Made by a program: the position numbers and the translations under genes. A model generated the notes under the pieces. It was not told the origin of the DNA and ran no database searches. It was given only the letters and a program-made list of their open reading frames with translations. From Micromonospora vinacea (GTDB lineage Bacteria; Actinomycetota; Actinomycetes; Mycobacteriales; Micromonosporaceae), in contig NZ_JADOTY010000001.1 in the NCBI RefSeq assembly GCF_015751785.1, positions 6,138,001 to 6,202,000 of the forward strand: 64,000 bases of DNA. The letters are read 5' to 3'. Below are positions 26,521-35,767 of the stretch, one piece after another. The first letter of the stretch is position 1. Each line of letters starts with the position of its first letter.

Positions 26521-27507
26521 TCACTCGCCGATGCTTGTCGTCCCGGCGAGCCCGGAGGCCGACGCGTTCTCACCCTCGTAGAGCGCGACGTACCGCCGGC
26601 GCCACTCGTCGCCGTCGGCGCCGAGGGCAGCGAGGTTGAGGGTGTTGTGTTCGACGCCCAACGTCGCCGGCAGGGTGCACACCCGCAGCGGAATCGCGTT
26701 CGCATCGGCGATCCGGCGCGGCACCCGGACCGCTGCCCGGAGGTCCACCACGCCGTCGAGCGGGCTGATCGCGACCGCCGCGGTCCGCAGCCCGTTCCCC
26801 CGGGCGGGGTTCGGCAACGTACGGGCGATCGTCAGGTACTGGGTGACGGCGGCGAGGGAGTAGCCGCGCGACGTGACGCGGTCCCGGAGGACGCGACGCC
26901 CGTACAGCACGATGAGCGGCTTGACCGCGTAGGCCGGCGCCTGTCGCGGGTTCGGGCCGAAGAACGGCGAGAGCAACAGCAGATGCCGTACGACGTTGCC
27001 CGGCACCTGGGCCAACCAGGCCGCCAGCACGGCGCCGCCGGAGATCCCCACCACGCCGACCTCGTCGCCCAGGGCCGCCGCGACTGCCCACCCCTGCGCG
27101 GCGTACGTGGTCAGCTCACCGGCCTCGACCCGGTGGTGGGCCCGCCGGTCCACGGTCCCGTGCTGGGGCGCGCGGGGAATCCAGACGTTGTACCCACGCT
27201 GGAAGAACTCCTCGGCCAGCCCCTCGTACTGCTCGGGCGCGAGGGTGTATCCGTGCAACAGCAGCACGGCCCGGCCGGTACGGGAGCCGTGGCTCAGCAG
27301 GCGGCTGCGTGACTCCGGTCGGACCGCCGGATCGGCAGCCTCGGCGGCGATGATGGTCGCGGCGGCACGGGTGGCGGTGTCGAAGTCGAGCGGTCGGGCC
27401 GGCGCGACCCGGAGCCCACGGCGGCCCACCGGCCAGAGATAGAGCCCGGCGACCGCCGCCGCGACGAGCGCCAACCCGCCGACGAGAAGCGCGATGATCT
27501 CCGGCAT
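26521..27507 (-). CDS. Membrane-anchored alpha/beta hydrolase
   Basis: A 328-residue protein with an N-terminal transmembrane anchor (IIALLVGGLALVAAAVAGLYLW, 4-25) and an alpha/beta-hydrolase domain: VLLLHGYTLAPEQYEGLAEEF, the nucleophile elbow GISGG, and a C-terminal segment with HNTLN. Resembles carboxylesterase/lysophospholipase-type hydrolases. Substrate unknown. Monocistronic: strong hairpins lie on both sides. Confidence 0.75.
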   Translation of the reverse strand: MPEIIALLVGGLALVAAAVAGLYLWPVGRRGLRVAPARPLDFDTATRAAATIIAAEAADPAVRPESRSRLLSHGSRTGRAVLLLHGYTLAPEQYEGLAEEFFQRGYNVWIPRAPQHGTVDRRAHHRVEAGELTTYAAQGWAVAAALGDEVGVVGISGGAVLAAWLAQVPGNVVRHLLLLSPFFGPNPRQAPAYAVKPLIVLYGRRVLRDRVTSRGYSLAAVTQYLTIARTLPNPARGNGLRTAAVAISPLDGVVDLRAAVRVPRRIADANAIPLRVCTLPATLGVEHNTLNLAALGADGDEWRRRYVALYEGENASASGLAGTTSIGE

Positions 27508-27548
27508 GGACAGATGCTGACAGGGGCCGCGCTCGGCGCCGGCTGAGG

Positions 27549-27576
27549 GGGTGCGCCCGGGTGACCGGGCGCACCC
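27549..27576 (-). terminator. Terminator of the GNAT gene
   Basis: Perfect 12-base-pair stem (GGGTGCGCCCGG with its complement) closed by GTGA, directly after the stop codon of the reverse-strand gene ending at 27583. Confidence 0.85.
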
Positions 27577-27582
27577 GGTCAG

Positions 27583-28479
27583 CTATTCCTGGTTGTTCGG
27601 TGGCGCGAAGACGACCCGGGAGCGCAACTGTCGAAAGCCGGTCCGCTCCAACTCCGCCAGCACCGCCACCCGGTGCGATTCCACATCGGCGATGACCTCG
27701 CGGGCACCGCTGGCGGCCAGCACCCGGACCGCCTCGGCCAGCAGTTCGGGCCGGGCCGCCTCGTCGCGGAGGCCGAGATAGGCGAGCAGTGGGAAGCAGG
27801 CATCGCCGGCCGTTCCGGCCAGGCCCACCGGCTTACCGGCGTCCACCGCGACGCGCCACTCCTCGGTGTTCTCGCCCAGCCAGGCCAGCGGGTCGGTGGC
27901 CAGGTCGACGCCGCCGACCACCCGCGCGATCTCGACACCGGTCAGCACGTCCGGCTCCACGACCCTGGCGACCAGGGCGTTGATCTCCGCCACGTCGACG
28001 GGCGCGCGGAAGTCGTACCGCCCGGAGGACGCTGGCAGGGGCGTGCCCGTCCAGGAGCAGCGGAGCCGCTCCCCCCGCTCGACCAGCCCGGCGAGCCGGG
28101 CGGCCTCCATGGGCGCCCGCACCACGGCCAGCACCTCGGGTCGACGCCGCCAGTGCGCCGGCAGCGCGGCGTAGTACAGACCAGGGCCGCCCAGCGCCTC
28201 GTGGGCGGCGCGCAAAAGCTCGGCGCCCACCTCCGGCTCGGCGTCCAGGTCGAACCGGTCCAGCCAGGGGGCACCGACGGCACGCGGGGGAAGGAGCCAG
28301 GCGGCCCGGCCCACCAACCGGCCGGCGCGCAGCGCGACCCACGTGTTCTCGGGCCGGTAGCCGCCACCGGCGATCCCGTCTGCGTACGCGACCTGGCGCA
28401 GTTGGGGCAGCGGATCGGGCATGGAGTCGAACAGGTTTTCCTCGCCCGCGACGAGCGGACGGATGACCAGATCAGTCAT
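27583..28479 (-). CDS. GNAT-family acetyltransferase-like protein
   Basis: A 298-residue protein with two GNAT-like halves. The N-terminal part has ENTWVALRAGRLVGRAAWLLPP; the C-terminal part has VGLAGTAGDACFPLLAYLGLRDEAARPELLAEAVRVLAASGAREVIADVE and the closing VLAELERTGFRQLRSRVVF, typical of the acetyl-CoA-binding fold. Substrate unknown. An inverted repeat AGAACA/TGTTCT (28550-28569) lies about 80 bases upstream. Confidence 0.75.
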   Translation of the reverse strand: MTDLVIRPLVAGEENLFDSMPDPLPQLRQVAYADGIAGGGYRPENTWVALRAGRLVGRAAWLLPPRAVGAPWLDRFDLDAEPEVGAELLRAAHEALGGPGLYYAALPAHWRRRPEVLAVVRAPMEAARLAGLVERGERLRCSWTGTPLPASSGRYDFRAPVDVAEINALVARVVEPDVLTGVEIARVVGGVDLATDPLAWLGENTEEWRVAVDAGKPVGLAGTAGDACFPLLAYLGLRDEAARPELLAEAVRVLAASGAREVIADVESHRVAVLAELERTGFRQLRSRVVFAPPNNQE

Positions 28480-28549
28480 GGGGTTGGTCCTCCGGGAAGC
28501 GCGCGCCCCGGGTCAGATCCGCGCGGACGCCGGAGCGCGGAGGGGGCGC

Positions 28550-28569
28550 AGAACATCGGACATTGTTCT
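28550..28569. promoter_or_regulatory. Inverted repeat upstream of the GNAT gene
   Basis: AGAACA and TGTTCT separated by eight bases, about 70 bases above the GNAT start. Possibly an operator; it does not fit the actinobacterial LexA box, whose half-sites are four bases apart. Confidence 0.3.
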
Positions 28570-28638
28570 GACCTCCTTCCAGCTCGACGGCGTGCCCGAC
28601 GACCATACGCGGACTGGTCGGCGGTTCGCAACGGATCG

Positions 28639-29838
28639 TCACAGCGTCGGGTTGGTCTCCGCCCCGCGCTTGTGGGCACGTTGGTCGTACACGGTGATGC
28701 CGGCCAGGATCGCCGCCGCGACGGCCGCCACGGCGACCGGCGGGAGCAGCACCATCGGCGGGGCTGCCACGACCAGCGCCACCGCGCCGTAGTACAGCGC
28801 CCGGCACCGCGGTGCGGATCGGTCCTCCCGCTCCAGGGCGCTCCGCCCGATCAGGAACAGCACCGGCCCGCCGAAGATGATGGCCACCAGAGCCCAGTCG
28901 ATCGGAGGGTGTGGATCCTCGATGACCTGTCCGAAGCCGACGGCGGTGCAGATGATGCCACCGACGATCAGCAGCAGGCTGTAGCTCGCCCACCGCGACA
29001 GTTGGATCCCCTCCCCGCTGGGGGTCGAGGCATGGCCGGATCTGACGTGGTAGAAGTAGATGCGCCAGAACGAGACGACCGCCACGAACGCGGCGACGAG
29101 GGTGATGGTCCCCCCGGTGGTGAAGCCCGGGAAACTGACCGCCGCGCCGGCTTCGAGCACCACCTCGGCGAGGGCGATCATGAAGAACTGGTTGTACCGC
29201 TCGGCGAGATGCTCCTGCGAGACAGTGACCCCCGAGCTGATGAGCTGTCTCCCGCCCATCCGGGGCAGGGGGTAGGTGGTGGCGGCGCCGATCAGCTCGA
29301 TGGCGAGGGCGATGGTCCAGAAGATGCCCCGACCGAGACCACCACTGATGCCGCCGCTGATCCATAGCACGCTGGACGCCAGGTGCCAGGTCAGCACCCG
29401 GAGCGAGAACGCGCGACCCGCGTGACCCCGCAGGGCGAACACCAGGAAGAGCGGCCGGCCGACCTGGATGAAGACGTAGGTGCAGGCGAATATCACGCCG
29501 CGTTGGCCGAAGGCCTGCGGCAACGTGACAGCCAGCACCAGCGTGCCGAACATCGTCGCCAGCAGGACGGCCTGCAGATCGGGGCGTCGAGGGTCGTAGG
29601 TGCTCGCCAGCAGGGCATTGAGCGACCAGATCATCCACATCGCCGTGAAGAACAGGACGGTCTGGCCCGCCTCGGACAGCAGCGTGTGCCGGACGATGGT
29701 CAGGTCGTCCGCGACCCGCCCGGCGAGACGGGCCAACGCGAAGACGTAGACGATGTCGAACAGCAGTTCCAGGACGGTCGCCGAGCGTGGGCTCTTGCTG
29801 TCCCCGAGCCCACGAAAGAACGCGGTGCGCGTCAACAC
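28639..29838 (-). CDS. LtrA-family membrane protein
   Basis: A 399-residue polytopic membrane protein with about ten hydrophobic segments. The LtrA (low temperature requirement A) family pattern is clear: LELLFDIVYVFALARL at the N terminus, WMIWSLNALLASTYDP, and HLAERYNQFFMIALAEVVLEAG in the middle. Biochemical role unknown; named from a cold-sensitive Listeria mutant. The first start available in this frame is GTG 29838; no strong ribosome-binding site precedes it. Confidence 0.85.
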   Translation of the reverse strand: MLTRTAFFRGLGDSKSPRSATVLELLFDIVYVFALARLAGRVADDLTIVRHTLLSEAGQTVLFFTAMWMIWSLNALLASTYDPRRPDLQAVLLATMFGTLVLAVTLPQAFGQRGVIFACTYVFIQVGRPLFLVFALRGHAGRAFSLRVLTWHLASSVLWISGGISGGLGRGIFWTIALAIELIGAATTYPLPRMGGRQLISSGVTVSQEHLAERYNQFFMIALAEVVLEAGAAVSFPGFTTGGTITLVAAFVAVVSFWRIYFYHVRSGHASTPSGEGIQLSRWASYSLLLIVGGIICTAVGFGQVIEDPHPPIDWALVAIIFGGPVLFLIGRSALEREDRSAPRCRALYYGAVALVVAAPPMVLLPPVAVAAVAAAILAGITVYDQRAHKRGAETNPTL

Positions 29839-29952
29839 GGACGGCGAGACAGCTCAGCCGGCCAGGGCCGCCGGCACGGGCACCCGACGGTGCTGACCCT
29901 GTTCCGCTGCCATCGTCCCCGAGCCTCCTCACCGACCGGCCCCACCTGATCC

Positions 29953-31494
29953 CTATCTGCGTATTTTATCCATGTTTATCGGACCCTCGTCGCTGATGGC
30001 AGATACCGGGTCGGCGGTACGCCGGATCATCTGCGCCGTCACCCTGCGGTACGAGCCCGGGTCGACGGGGAACAGCCACTGCCGGGCCCGGGTCAGCGGG
30101 CCGACGTTGAGCCCCAACTCGTCGAGCACCTCGTCGACGTTGTGCATCGAGAACGGGATGATGTTCGTGCCGCGAGCGTGTCGTCCGTTGGTGCGCTTCG
30201 TCATCCAGAACAGCCGGGCGCGCACCTCGTCACGCATCCGGACCTCGGTCGGCACTGTGAGCCCACCCCGCAGGTACGCGGCCGTCCAGACCGCCGCCAT
30301 CTCCGCGCTGAGCGGGCTGAAGAACGACGAGTTGTAGCCGGCGAACGTCAGCCTCGGCACGCCGATCGGCAGGATCTGCCGGTAGAGCATGAAGTTGCCG
30401 GCGTCGTCCTGGAGCCGGGCGTGCAACGCGTCGTCGAAGAACGGCACGTGCTGGCGAAAGCCGGTGCCACAGATCACCAGGTCGGCAGCGAGCACCGTGC
30501 CGTCGGCCAGGCGGGCGGCGGGCCGATCACCGTCGACCAGCAGCTCGGTGATCACCTGTTCCCGGTGCACGGCGATGCGGCCGTCGGTCACCCGCTCGAA
30601 GAAACCCTCAGTGGCGAGGCTGACCGTGCTGCGGGCGATGTCCTCGAAGCTGCCGTTGGGCACGAGACCCAGCTCGCGCAGGTTGAGCTGCCGGGTGGCG
30701 ACCGAGCCGACGCTGTCGACCATGCGTCGGCGCAGACCGTTCCCCGGACCGTGCAGGAACCGCTCAAAGCCCTTCAGGTGCAGGTAGCGGAAGAGCGCCT
30801 CACCCATCCGGGTGAGCAACAGGTACTTGTAGTTGAGAGCACCACCGAGCTTGCGGGGCATCTTCCAGAGCAGCTCGCGCGCGACCACGTGGGTCTGGGC
30901 GGCGACCTCGCTCACCGGGACCGCCACGTCGCAGGACGACTTGCCGTACCCCACCACGAGGACGTTCTTACCTCGGGCCGCCTCGATGTCGTGGAACTCC
31001 CCCGTCGCCAGGACGCGCCCGCCTGCGGCTTCGAAGCTCGCGTGCCCGTCGAAGGACGGGACGACCGGGTCGGAGAAGATGCCGTTGGCCACGATCAGGT
31101 GGTCGTACCGTTCCACAGTCAGCGGGTCCTGGGCGCCCGCCGGCCGCGACGTGACCAGCCACCCGGTCTCGTCGTTGACGAGCTCGGCGGAGGCGACCTC
31201 CGTGGAGAGGCGCAGCGCGCTGGCCAGCCCGAACTTCTCCACGTAGCTCTCCAGGTACTGCTGCACCTGCTCACCGGACGGCCACTGCGGGTAGTGGGCG
31301 GGCATCGGCAGATCGGAGAGGTGGTAGGTGCCCTTGTCGTTCTGGGTGTGCAGGCCGGGGTATCGGCGGGTGCGACTCCACACCCCGCCGACGTCGGGCG
31401 CCCGCTCGAAGACGGTGACGTCGAATCCGCTCTGCCGCAGCACCTTCGCTGCGCTGACACCGGCGAATCCGGCACCGACGACGGCAATCCTCAT
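29953..31494 (-). CDS. Flavin-containing monooxygenase
   Basis: A 513-residue FAD/NADPH-dependent monooxygenase. FAD-binding VVGAGFAGVSAAKVL (5-19), the second nucleotide-binding motif VVGYGKSS (180-187), and a sequence like the FMO fingerprint FxGxxxHxxxY/F at residues 155-168 with GEFHD. Members oxygenate ketones (Baeyer-Villiger), amines or sulphides, or hydroxylate siderophore precursors. It is divergent from an AraC-type regulator gene across 216 bases, which likely controls it. Confidence 0.88.
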   Translation of the reverse strand: MRIAVVGAGFAGVSAAKVLRQSGFDVTVFERAPDVGGVWSRTRRYPGLHTQNDKGTYHLSDLPMPAHYPQWPSGEQVQQYLESYVEKFGLASALRLSTEVASAELVNDETGWLVTSRPAGAQDPLTVERYDHLIVANGIFSDPVVPSFDGHASFEAAGGRVLATGEFHDIEAARGKNVLVVGYGKSSCDVAVPVSEVAAQTHVVARELLWKMPRKLGGALNYKYLLLTRMGEALFRYLHLKGFERFLHGPGNGLRRRMVDSVGSVATRQLNLRELGLVPNGSFEDIARSTVSLATEGFFERVTDGRIAVHREQVITELLVDGDRPAARLADGTVLAADLVICGTGFRQHVPFFDDALHARLQDDAGNFMLYRQILPIGVPRLTFAGYNSSFFSPLSAEMAAVWTAAYLRGGLTVPTEVRMRDEVRARLFWMTKRTNGRHARGTNIIPFSMHNVDEVLDELGLNVGPLTRARQWLFPVDPGSYRRVTAQMIRRTADPVSAISDEGPINMDKIRR

Positions 31495-31710
31495 GATCTC
31501 CTCCGAAGGACGTACGAAACGGTGCCGGCGCCGACCGCCAGCGGTGGTCGAACGCTAGCGGGCAGGCCGGGATGGTCGCTATCCGCGCGACGCGGGCACT
31601 GTCCGCAGTACGCAGCCGGCCCCTTTTCCTGTCGGGTCGACGGCTTTCCGGTCTGGTCCGGCCCGCTCACGCCTTACGGTCAGCGCGACGGGACGCCCGG
31701 GAGGTGTCGG

Positions 31711-32667
31711 ATGGATGCCGTGACGGTCCGCACGGACGACGTCGACCAGGCCCGCGCCGAGGTGGGCCGGGTCTTCTGTCCACACCGGCTGACCCCCCAG
31801 CCGGGCGTGCACAACGTGCGACTGCGGATGGCGGCTCGCCGGGCGGGCGGGGTGGGCGTCATCGACCTCGACTACGGGCAGGCGGTCCGCATTCAACCGC
31901 CCGCGCTGGAGACCTTCTATCTCGTCCAGATCCCCAGCGCCGGCAGCACGACGGTCCGGCACGCCGGTCAGATCGTGACCTCGACCCCCGAGGTCGCCTC
32001 GGTCCTGTCCCCGTACGACCCGTCGGACATGCGGTGGTCCGAGGGATCGCCCCACCGGATCTTCTACGCCGACCGGCACGCCGTCGACCGGGAACTCGCC
32101 CGGCTGCTGGGCCACCCGGTGGACGACCCGGTCCGCCTCGACGTCGGCATGCTCATGACCACGCCGACAGCGCAGGCGTGGGCGCGCGGGGTGGCGTTCC
32201 TCGCCGACGAGCTGTCGCAACCGGCATCCCTGTTCGACCACCCGCAGGTCGCCGCCCGGTTCGAACAGGGACTGATCGGCAAGCTGTTGCTGGCCCACCG
32301 GCACAGCCACTCCCACCTGCTGGCCGAGCCGTCCCAGCACGCCCAACCCGGGCGTCTCGTCCGCCGGGCCTGCGCCCTGATCTCCGACCACCACGGCGAG
32401 GCACTGACCGTCGGTGACGTCGCCGAGGCGCTCCGGGTGAGCGTCCGAACGCTGCAGGACTGTTTCCGCCGTGAGTTGCAGACCACGCCGACCGCGTACC
32501 TGCGGACCTGCCGGCTCGACGCGGCGCACCGCACGCTCCGCTCGGCCGCGCCGGGGGCGTCCGTGACGACTGTCGCCCTGCAACACGGCTTCGTGCACCT
32601 CGGTCGGTTCGCGACCGAGTATCGGAGCCGATTCGGCGAGACGCCGTCCACGACCCTGCGCCGCTGA
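31711..32667 (+). CDS. AraC-family regulator
   Basis: A 318-residue regulator. The N-terminal two thirds match the AraC-binding-like domain of AlkS/FeaR type regulators (FYLVQIPSAGSTTVRHAGQ); the C-terminal domain has both helix-turn-helices (LTVGDVAEALRVSVRTLQDCFRRELQTTPTAYLRTCRLD and TTVALQHGFVHLGRFATEYRSRFGETPS). GGGAGG at 31699-31704 supports ATG 31711. Its divergent partner is a flavin monooxygenase gene, the natural target. Confidence 0.9.
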   Translation: MDAVTVRTDDVDQARAEVGRVFCPHRLTPQPGVHNVRLRMAARRAGGVGVIDLDYGQAVRIQPPALETFYLVQIPSAGSTTVRHAGQIVTSTPEVASVLSPYDPSDMRWSEGSPHRIFYADRHAVDRELARLLGHPVDDPVRLDVGMLMTTPTAQAWARGVAFLADELSQPASLFDHPQVAARFEQGLIGKLLLAHRHSHSHLLAEPSQHAQPGRLVRRACALISDHHGEALTVGDVAEALRVSVRTLQDCFRRELQTTPTAYLRTCRLDAAHRTLRSAAPGASVTTVALQHGFVHLGRFATEYRSRFGETPSTTLRR

Positions 32668-32712
32668 CGACCGTCGCCTCGCCCCGGCACCTCGCCGGGC
32701 CCCGCCCGGCCC

Positions 32713-32743
32713 TTGCCTTGACGCTGACGACAAGGTTTAGCGT
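32713..32743 (+). promoter_or_regulatory. MerR-type promoter with inverted repeat
   Basis: TTGCCT (32713-32718) and TAGCGT (32738-32743) are 19 bases apart, the stretched spacing typical of MerR-regulated promoters. The repeat CCTTG (32716-32720) / CAAGG (32731-32735) lies in the spacer. This predicts autoregulation by the MerR protein encoded next. Confidence 0.65.
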
Positions 32744-32772
32744 GGTCGCGACGGGCCGATGGAGGAGGTCGG

Positions 32773-33156
32773 ATGCTGATCGGCGAGCTGGCTGAGCGGG
32801 CCGGCACGAGCCCTCGCACTCTGCGCTACTACGAGGCGCACGGATTGGTACGGGCGCAGCGCTCCGCCAACGGCTACCGCATCTATGACGAGGCGGAGCT
32901 ACGCGTCGTGCGGGAGATCCGGGCGCTACTCGACGTCGGGTTCGACCTCGACGATGTCCGCCCGTTCGTCGCCTGCCTCCGAGCCGGCAACACGTCCGGT
33001 GACGTCTGCCCGGACTCGGTGCTGGTGCTGCGGCGCAAGATCGTCGAGGTCGACCTCGTCATCGACCGGCTCGGCGCGGTCCGCCAGCAACTGCACAGTC
33101 AACTCACCCATGCGATCGCACACCGGGAGAAAACATGCCGCAGAAGGCGGAAGTAG
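32773..33156 (+). CDS. MerR-family regulator
   Basis: A 127-residue MerR regulator: helix-turn-helix with wing IGELAERAGTSPRTLRYYEAHGLVRAQRSANGYRIYDE (3-40), dimerisation coiled coil at about 81-118, and cysteines at 68, 79 and 122. The Cys68-Cys79 pair lies just before the coiled coil, a place where metal or redox-sensing MerR proteins often have ligands. The gene overlaps the thioredoxin gene by 22 bases, so the sensed signal may be thiol stress or a thiophilic metal (inference). Confidence 0.88.
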   Translation: MLIGELAERAGTSPRTLRYYEAHGLVRAQRSANGYRIYDEAELRVVREIRALLDVGFDLDDVRPFVACLRAGNTSGDVCPDSVLVLRRKIVEVDLVIDRLGAVRQQLHSQLTHAIAHREKTCRRRRK

Positions 33157-33482
33157 GCTCGCTGGTCACCGTCACCGACGACACGTTCGCGGAGCTGGTG
33201 CTGGCCAGCGACCGGCCCGTGGTCGTCGACTTCTGGGCGGATTGGTGTCCGCCCTGCAAGGCGATCGAGAAGAGCCTCGCCGAACTGGCCCAAGAGTTCG
33301 GTGACCGGATGGTCGTGGCAAAGCTGAACTCCGACGAGAACCCCAGAGCGACCCGTAGCTACCGGGTGATGTCCCTGCCGACCCTGCTCGTGTTCCGTCA
33401 GGGCGAGGTCGTCGGCTCGACCGTGGGGTCCAGGCCGAAGACGTACCTGCGACAGACCCTGACCGCACAGGCCGGGTGGTAA
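33135..33482 (+). CDS. Thioredoxin with WCPPC active site
   Basis: A 115-residue thioredoxin: VVVDFWADWCPPCKAIEKSLAELAQEFGDRMVVAKLN and cis-proline segment MSLPTLLVFRQGEVV. The active site is WCPPC where standard thioredoxins have WCGPC; this change alters redox potential in other members of the fold. No signal peptide, so cytoplasmic. It overlaps and is cotranscribed with the MerR gene. Confidence 0.88.
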   Translation: MPQKAEVGSLVTVTDDTFAELVLASDRPVVVDFWADWCPPCKAIEKSLAELAQEFGDRMVVAKLNSDENPRATRSYRVMSLPTLLVFRQGEVVGSTVGSRPKTYLRQTLTAQAGW

Positions 33483-33507
33483 GGGCCGCCGCCGCGAGCC
33501 CGTCGGA

Positions 33508-33529
33508 CCGGGACCGGGTGTCGTCCCGG
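33508..33529 (+). terminator. Possible terminator after the MerR-thioredoxin operon
   Basis: Seven-base arms CCGGGAC and GTCCCGG with an 8-base loop, 26 bases after the thioredoxin stop. The rest of the gap to 33699 shows no gene. Confidence 0.4.
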
Positions 33530-33699
33530 CCAGGGTGGTTGGTGCTGTCGGAGAACCAGGTGGTGATCGACGGTCGACATCAGTGGTGGAAATCGTTATC
33601 CCGATGCGGCCGGCGAGTCTCCTGAGGGGAGGCAGGTGGCGGACCTTCCGTCACCGTCTGCACCAGGTAGCGGTACTACCACGTGAAGGAGTCGAGACG

Positions 33700-34803
33700 A
33701 TGCGCGCAACCGGCCAGGGTGAAGCGGACGCCGCGAGGGGAAACCGGGGCGTCCACGCGGAACCCCGACGCGGGCCGCTCGGCCGCCTCCCGACCGGCGC
33801 GAGGCGGCTACTGTGGCCGCTCCTGGTGGCGGCCGTGGTCGCTGTACTGGTGACGGGTGTGATCGTCGTGGTGCAGCCGACCGGGCCGACGCCCGCCCCG
33901 GCCGCGACGCAGGCGCTCGACGCGCCGCCGCCCGCGAGCCCGCAACCCGGCGCGCCCAGCGCGACCACGCCCACCGCCACCACGAGCCCGGCGGGGGCGA
34001 CCCCGACACCGACGCCGGCGGTGAAGCCGACGACCGGGCGTCCGGTCGCCCCGGCTGGCCCGGCGGTGACCTCGAAGCGCAAGGGCGTCGGAGTGTGGAC
34101 CTTCGACGGCGTCAGCCAGGCGCTGGCCAACTCCGGAGCCAGTTGGTACTACACCTGGGACGTGGCCCACTCGGGCGTCACCAGCCCGAAGGGCGCCGAG
34201 TTCGTCCCGATGATCTGGGGGGCGAAGAGCGTCACCGCCACCAACCTGCAACAGGCCAGGAAGAACGGCCGCTACCTGCTCGGATTCAACGAGCCGGACC
34301 TGAAGGGCCAGGCGGAGATGACCGTCGAGCAGGCGTTGGAGCTGTGGCCGCAGTTGCAGGCCACCGGCCTTCCGCTGGGCAGCCCGGCGGTGGCCTGGGG
34401 CGGCGACCGGCCGGGCGAATGGCTCGACCGGTTCATGGCCGGGGCGAAGCAGCGCGGCTACCGTGTCGACTTCATCGCCCTGCACTGGTACGGCGGCGAC
34501 TTCACCACTGCCAACGCGGTCAACCAGCTCAGGTCGTACCTCCAGGCCGTGCACGACCGGTACAACCTGCCGATCTGGCTCACCGAGTTCGCCCTGATCG
34601 ACTTCTCCAACGGCGTCCGCTTCCCCACCCAGGCACAGCAGGCCGCCTTCCTCACCGCGGCCACCCGGATGCTGGGTGGGCTGTCCTGGCTACAGCGGTA
34701 CGCGTGGTTCGGCCTGCCCGCCACCGACAAGGACCAGACCGGGCTGTTCCGTACCGGCAGCACCGCCACCGCCGTCGGCCGCGCCTACCAGGCGGCGCGC
34801 TGA
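33700..34803 (+). CDS. GH128-type glycoside hydrolase, membrane-anchored
   Basis: A 367-residue protein: basic N-terminal tail, one transmembrane anchor (38-58), a Pro/Thr/Ala-rich linker (60-123) and a C-terminal catalytic domain of the Glyco_hydro_cc/GH128 type. Likely catalytic acids are Glu198 in LLGFNEPD and Glu296 in IWLTEFA; HWYGGD (262-267) forms part of the cleft. GH128 enzymes are endo-beta-1,3-glucanases, so this may attack fungal or plant glucan at the cell surface. AAGGAG at 33686-33691 fixes ATG 33700; longer frames have no such site. Confidence 0.82.
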   Translation: MRATGQGEADAARGNRGVHAEPRRGPLGRLPTGARRLLWPLLVAAVVAVLVTGVIVVVQPTGPTPAPAATQALDAPPPASPQPGAPSATTPTATTSPAGATPTPTPAVKPTTGRPVAPAGPAVTSKRKGVGVWTFDGVSQALANSGASWYYTWDVAHSGVTSPKGAEFVPMIWGAKSVTATNLQQARKNGRYLLGFNEPDLKGQAEMTVEQALELWPQLQATGLPLGSPAVAWGGDRPGEWLDRFMAGAKQRGYRVDFIALHWYGGDFTTANAVNQLRSYLQAVHDRYNLPIWLTEFALIDFSNGVRFPTQAQQAAFLTAATRMLGGLSWLQRYAWFGLPATDKDQTGLFRTGSTATAVGRAYQAAR

Positions 34804-34804
34804 C

Positions 34805-35698
34805 CTACAGCACGTCGACGTGGTCCCGCCAGGAGTGCTGCGGCTCGTACCCCAGCACCCGGCGGGCCTTGTCGATACTGAGCAGCGTCTCGTGCTCACC
34901 CAGCTCCTTACGGATCTCCACGCCCGGGTAGACCTCGGCCATCAGGCTGGCGCTGGACCTGGTCATCACGGTGTCGGCGTTGGCGATGACGAAGACGTCG
35001 GCACCGGGCTGGTCGTACGCGAGCGCCCGCTCGACCGCCTGGGCCCCGTCGCGGGCGTCGATGTAGCCCCACAGGTTCCACCGGCGCAGCCGCGGGTCGG
35101 CGTCGAACGAGGGGAACGGCGCGTAGTCCTCGACGTCCATGACGTTGGAGAAGCGCAGCCCCACCATGACCAACTCCGGGTCCCACCGACAGAAGTGCCG
35201 GGCCATCTCCTCCTCCAGGGCCTTGTTCAGCGAGTACGTCGACTCGGGCCGTGGCGCGTACTCCTCGTCGACCGGCGCGTACGGCGGCGGGGTGTCGAAC
35301 GGCAGCCCGAGCACCGTCTCGCTCGACGCCCACACGACCCGCTTGATTCCGGCGGCCCTGGCCGCGGCGAACACGTTGTACGTCGCGGCGGAGTTGTTCG
35401 CGAAGGTGGTCGCGTTCGACATCAGCCCGGGAGCCGGGACCGCCGCGAGGTGCACGATCGCGTCGACGCCGCCCGCGTGCTCGTCGGCGCCCCCGGTGAA
35501 CGCCTCCACCACCTGCCCGTAGTCCGTCAGGTCGACAAGGAGGAACTCGCCGTCCACGTCGCGGGGGTCGCGTCCGCCGACGCGGTCGACAGCCAGGACG
35601 TCGACGCCCACGGAGCGCAGGTGGGAGACCACGGCACGGCCGAGCTTGCCGGTGGCACCGGTGACGACGACACGCCTGGGCAGTGTGGATTCGCTCAT
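34805..35698 (-). CDS. NAD-dependent epimerase/dehydratase (extended SDR)
   Basis: A 297-residue extended short-chain dehydrogenase: NAD-binding GATGKLG near the N terminus, DLTDYGQ, HLAAVPAPG, and the catalytic YSLNK. Resembles sugar-nucleotide or uronate-dehydrogenase-like epimerases. Its stop lies one base from the stop of the convergent GH128 gene, with no room for a terminator. ATG 35698 is chosen by the family-like start; an in-frame extension upstream would run into the divergent promoter. Confidence 0.82.
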   Translation of the reverse strand: MSESTLPRRVVVTGATGKLGRAVVSHLRSVGVDVLAVDRVGGRDPRDVDGEFLLVDLTDYGQVVEAFTGGADEHAGGVDAIVHLAAVPAPGLMSNATTFANNSAATYNVFAAARAAGIKRVVWASSETVLGLPFDTPPPYAPVDEEYAPRPESTYSLNKALEEEMARHFCRWDPELVMVGLRFSNVMDVEDYAPFPSFDADPRLRRWNLWGYIDARDGAQAVERALAYDQPGADVFVIANADTVMTRSSASLMAEVYPGVEIRKELGEHETLLSIDKARRVLGYEPQHSWRDHVDVL

Positions 35699-35754
35699 GA
35701 CCACATCTTCGCCGGGGGCAGACGGTGACCCACACGCGGGTACGGCGTTACCCC

Positions 35755-35767
35755 TAGCATGATCGAC
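35755..35767 (+). promoter_or_regulatory. Leaderless -10 element of the first VOC gene
   Basis: TAGCAT (35755-35760) lies seven bases before ATG 35768 and no ribosome-binding site is present. The arrangement TAGC-R-TGATCG-M-C-ATG is repeated at the next gene (36263-36278). Confidence 0.5.

Noticed and set aside
28550..28569. Possible LexA/SOS box before the GNAT gene
   Set aside because: Half-sites AGAACA/TGTTCT are eight bases apart and the actinobacterial LexA box needs GAAC and GTTC four bases apart.
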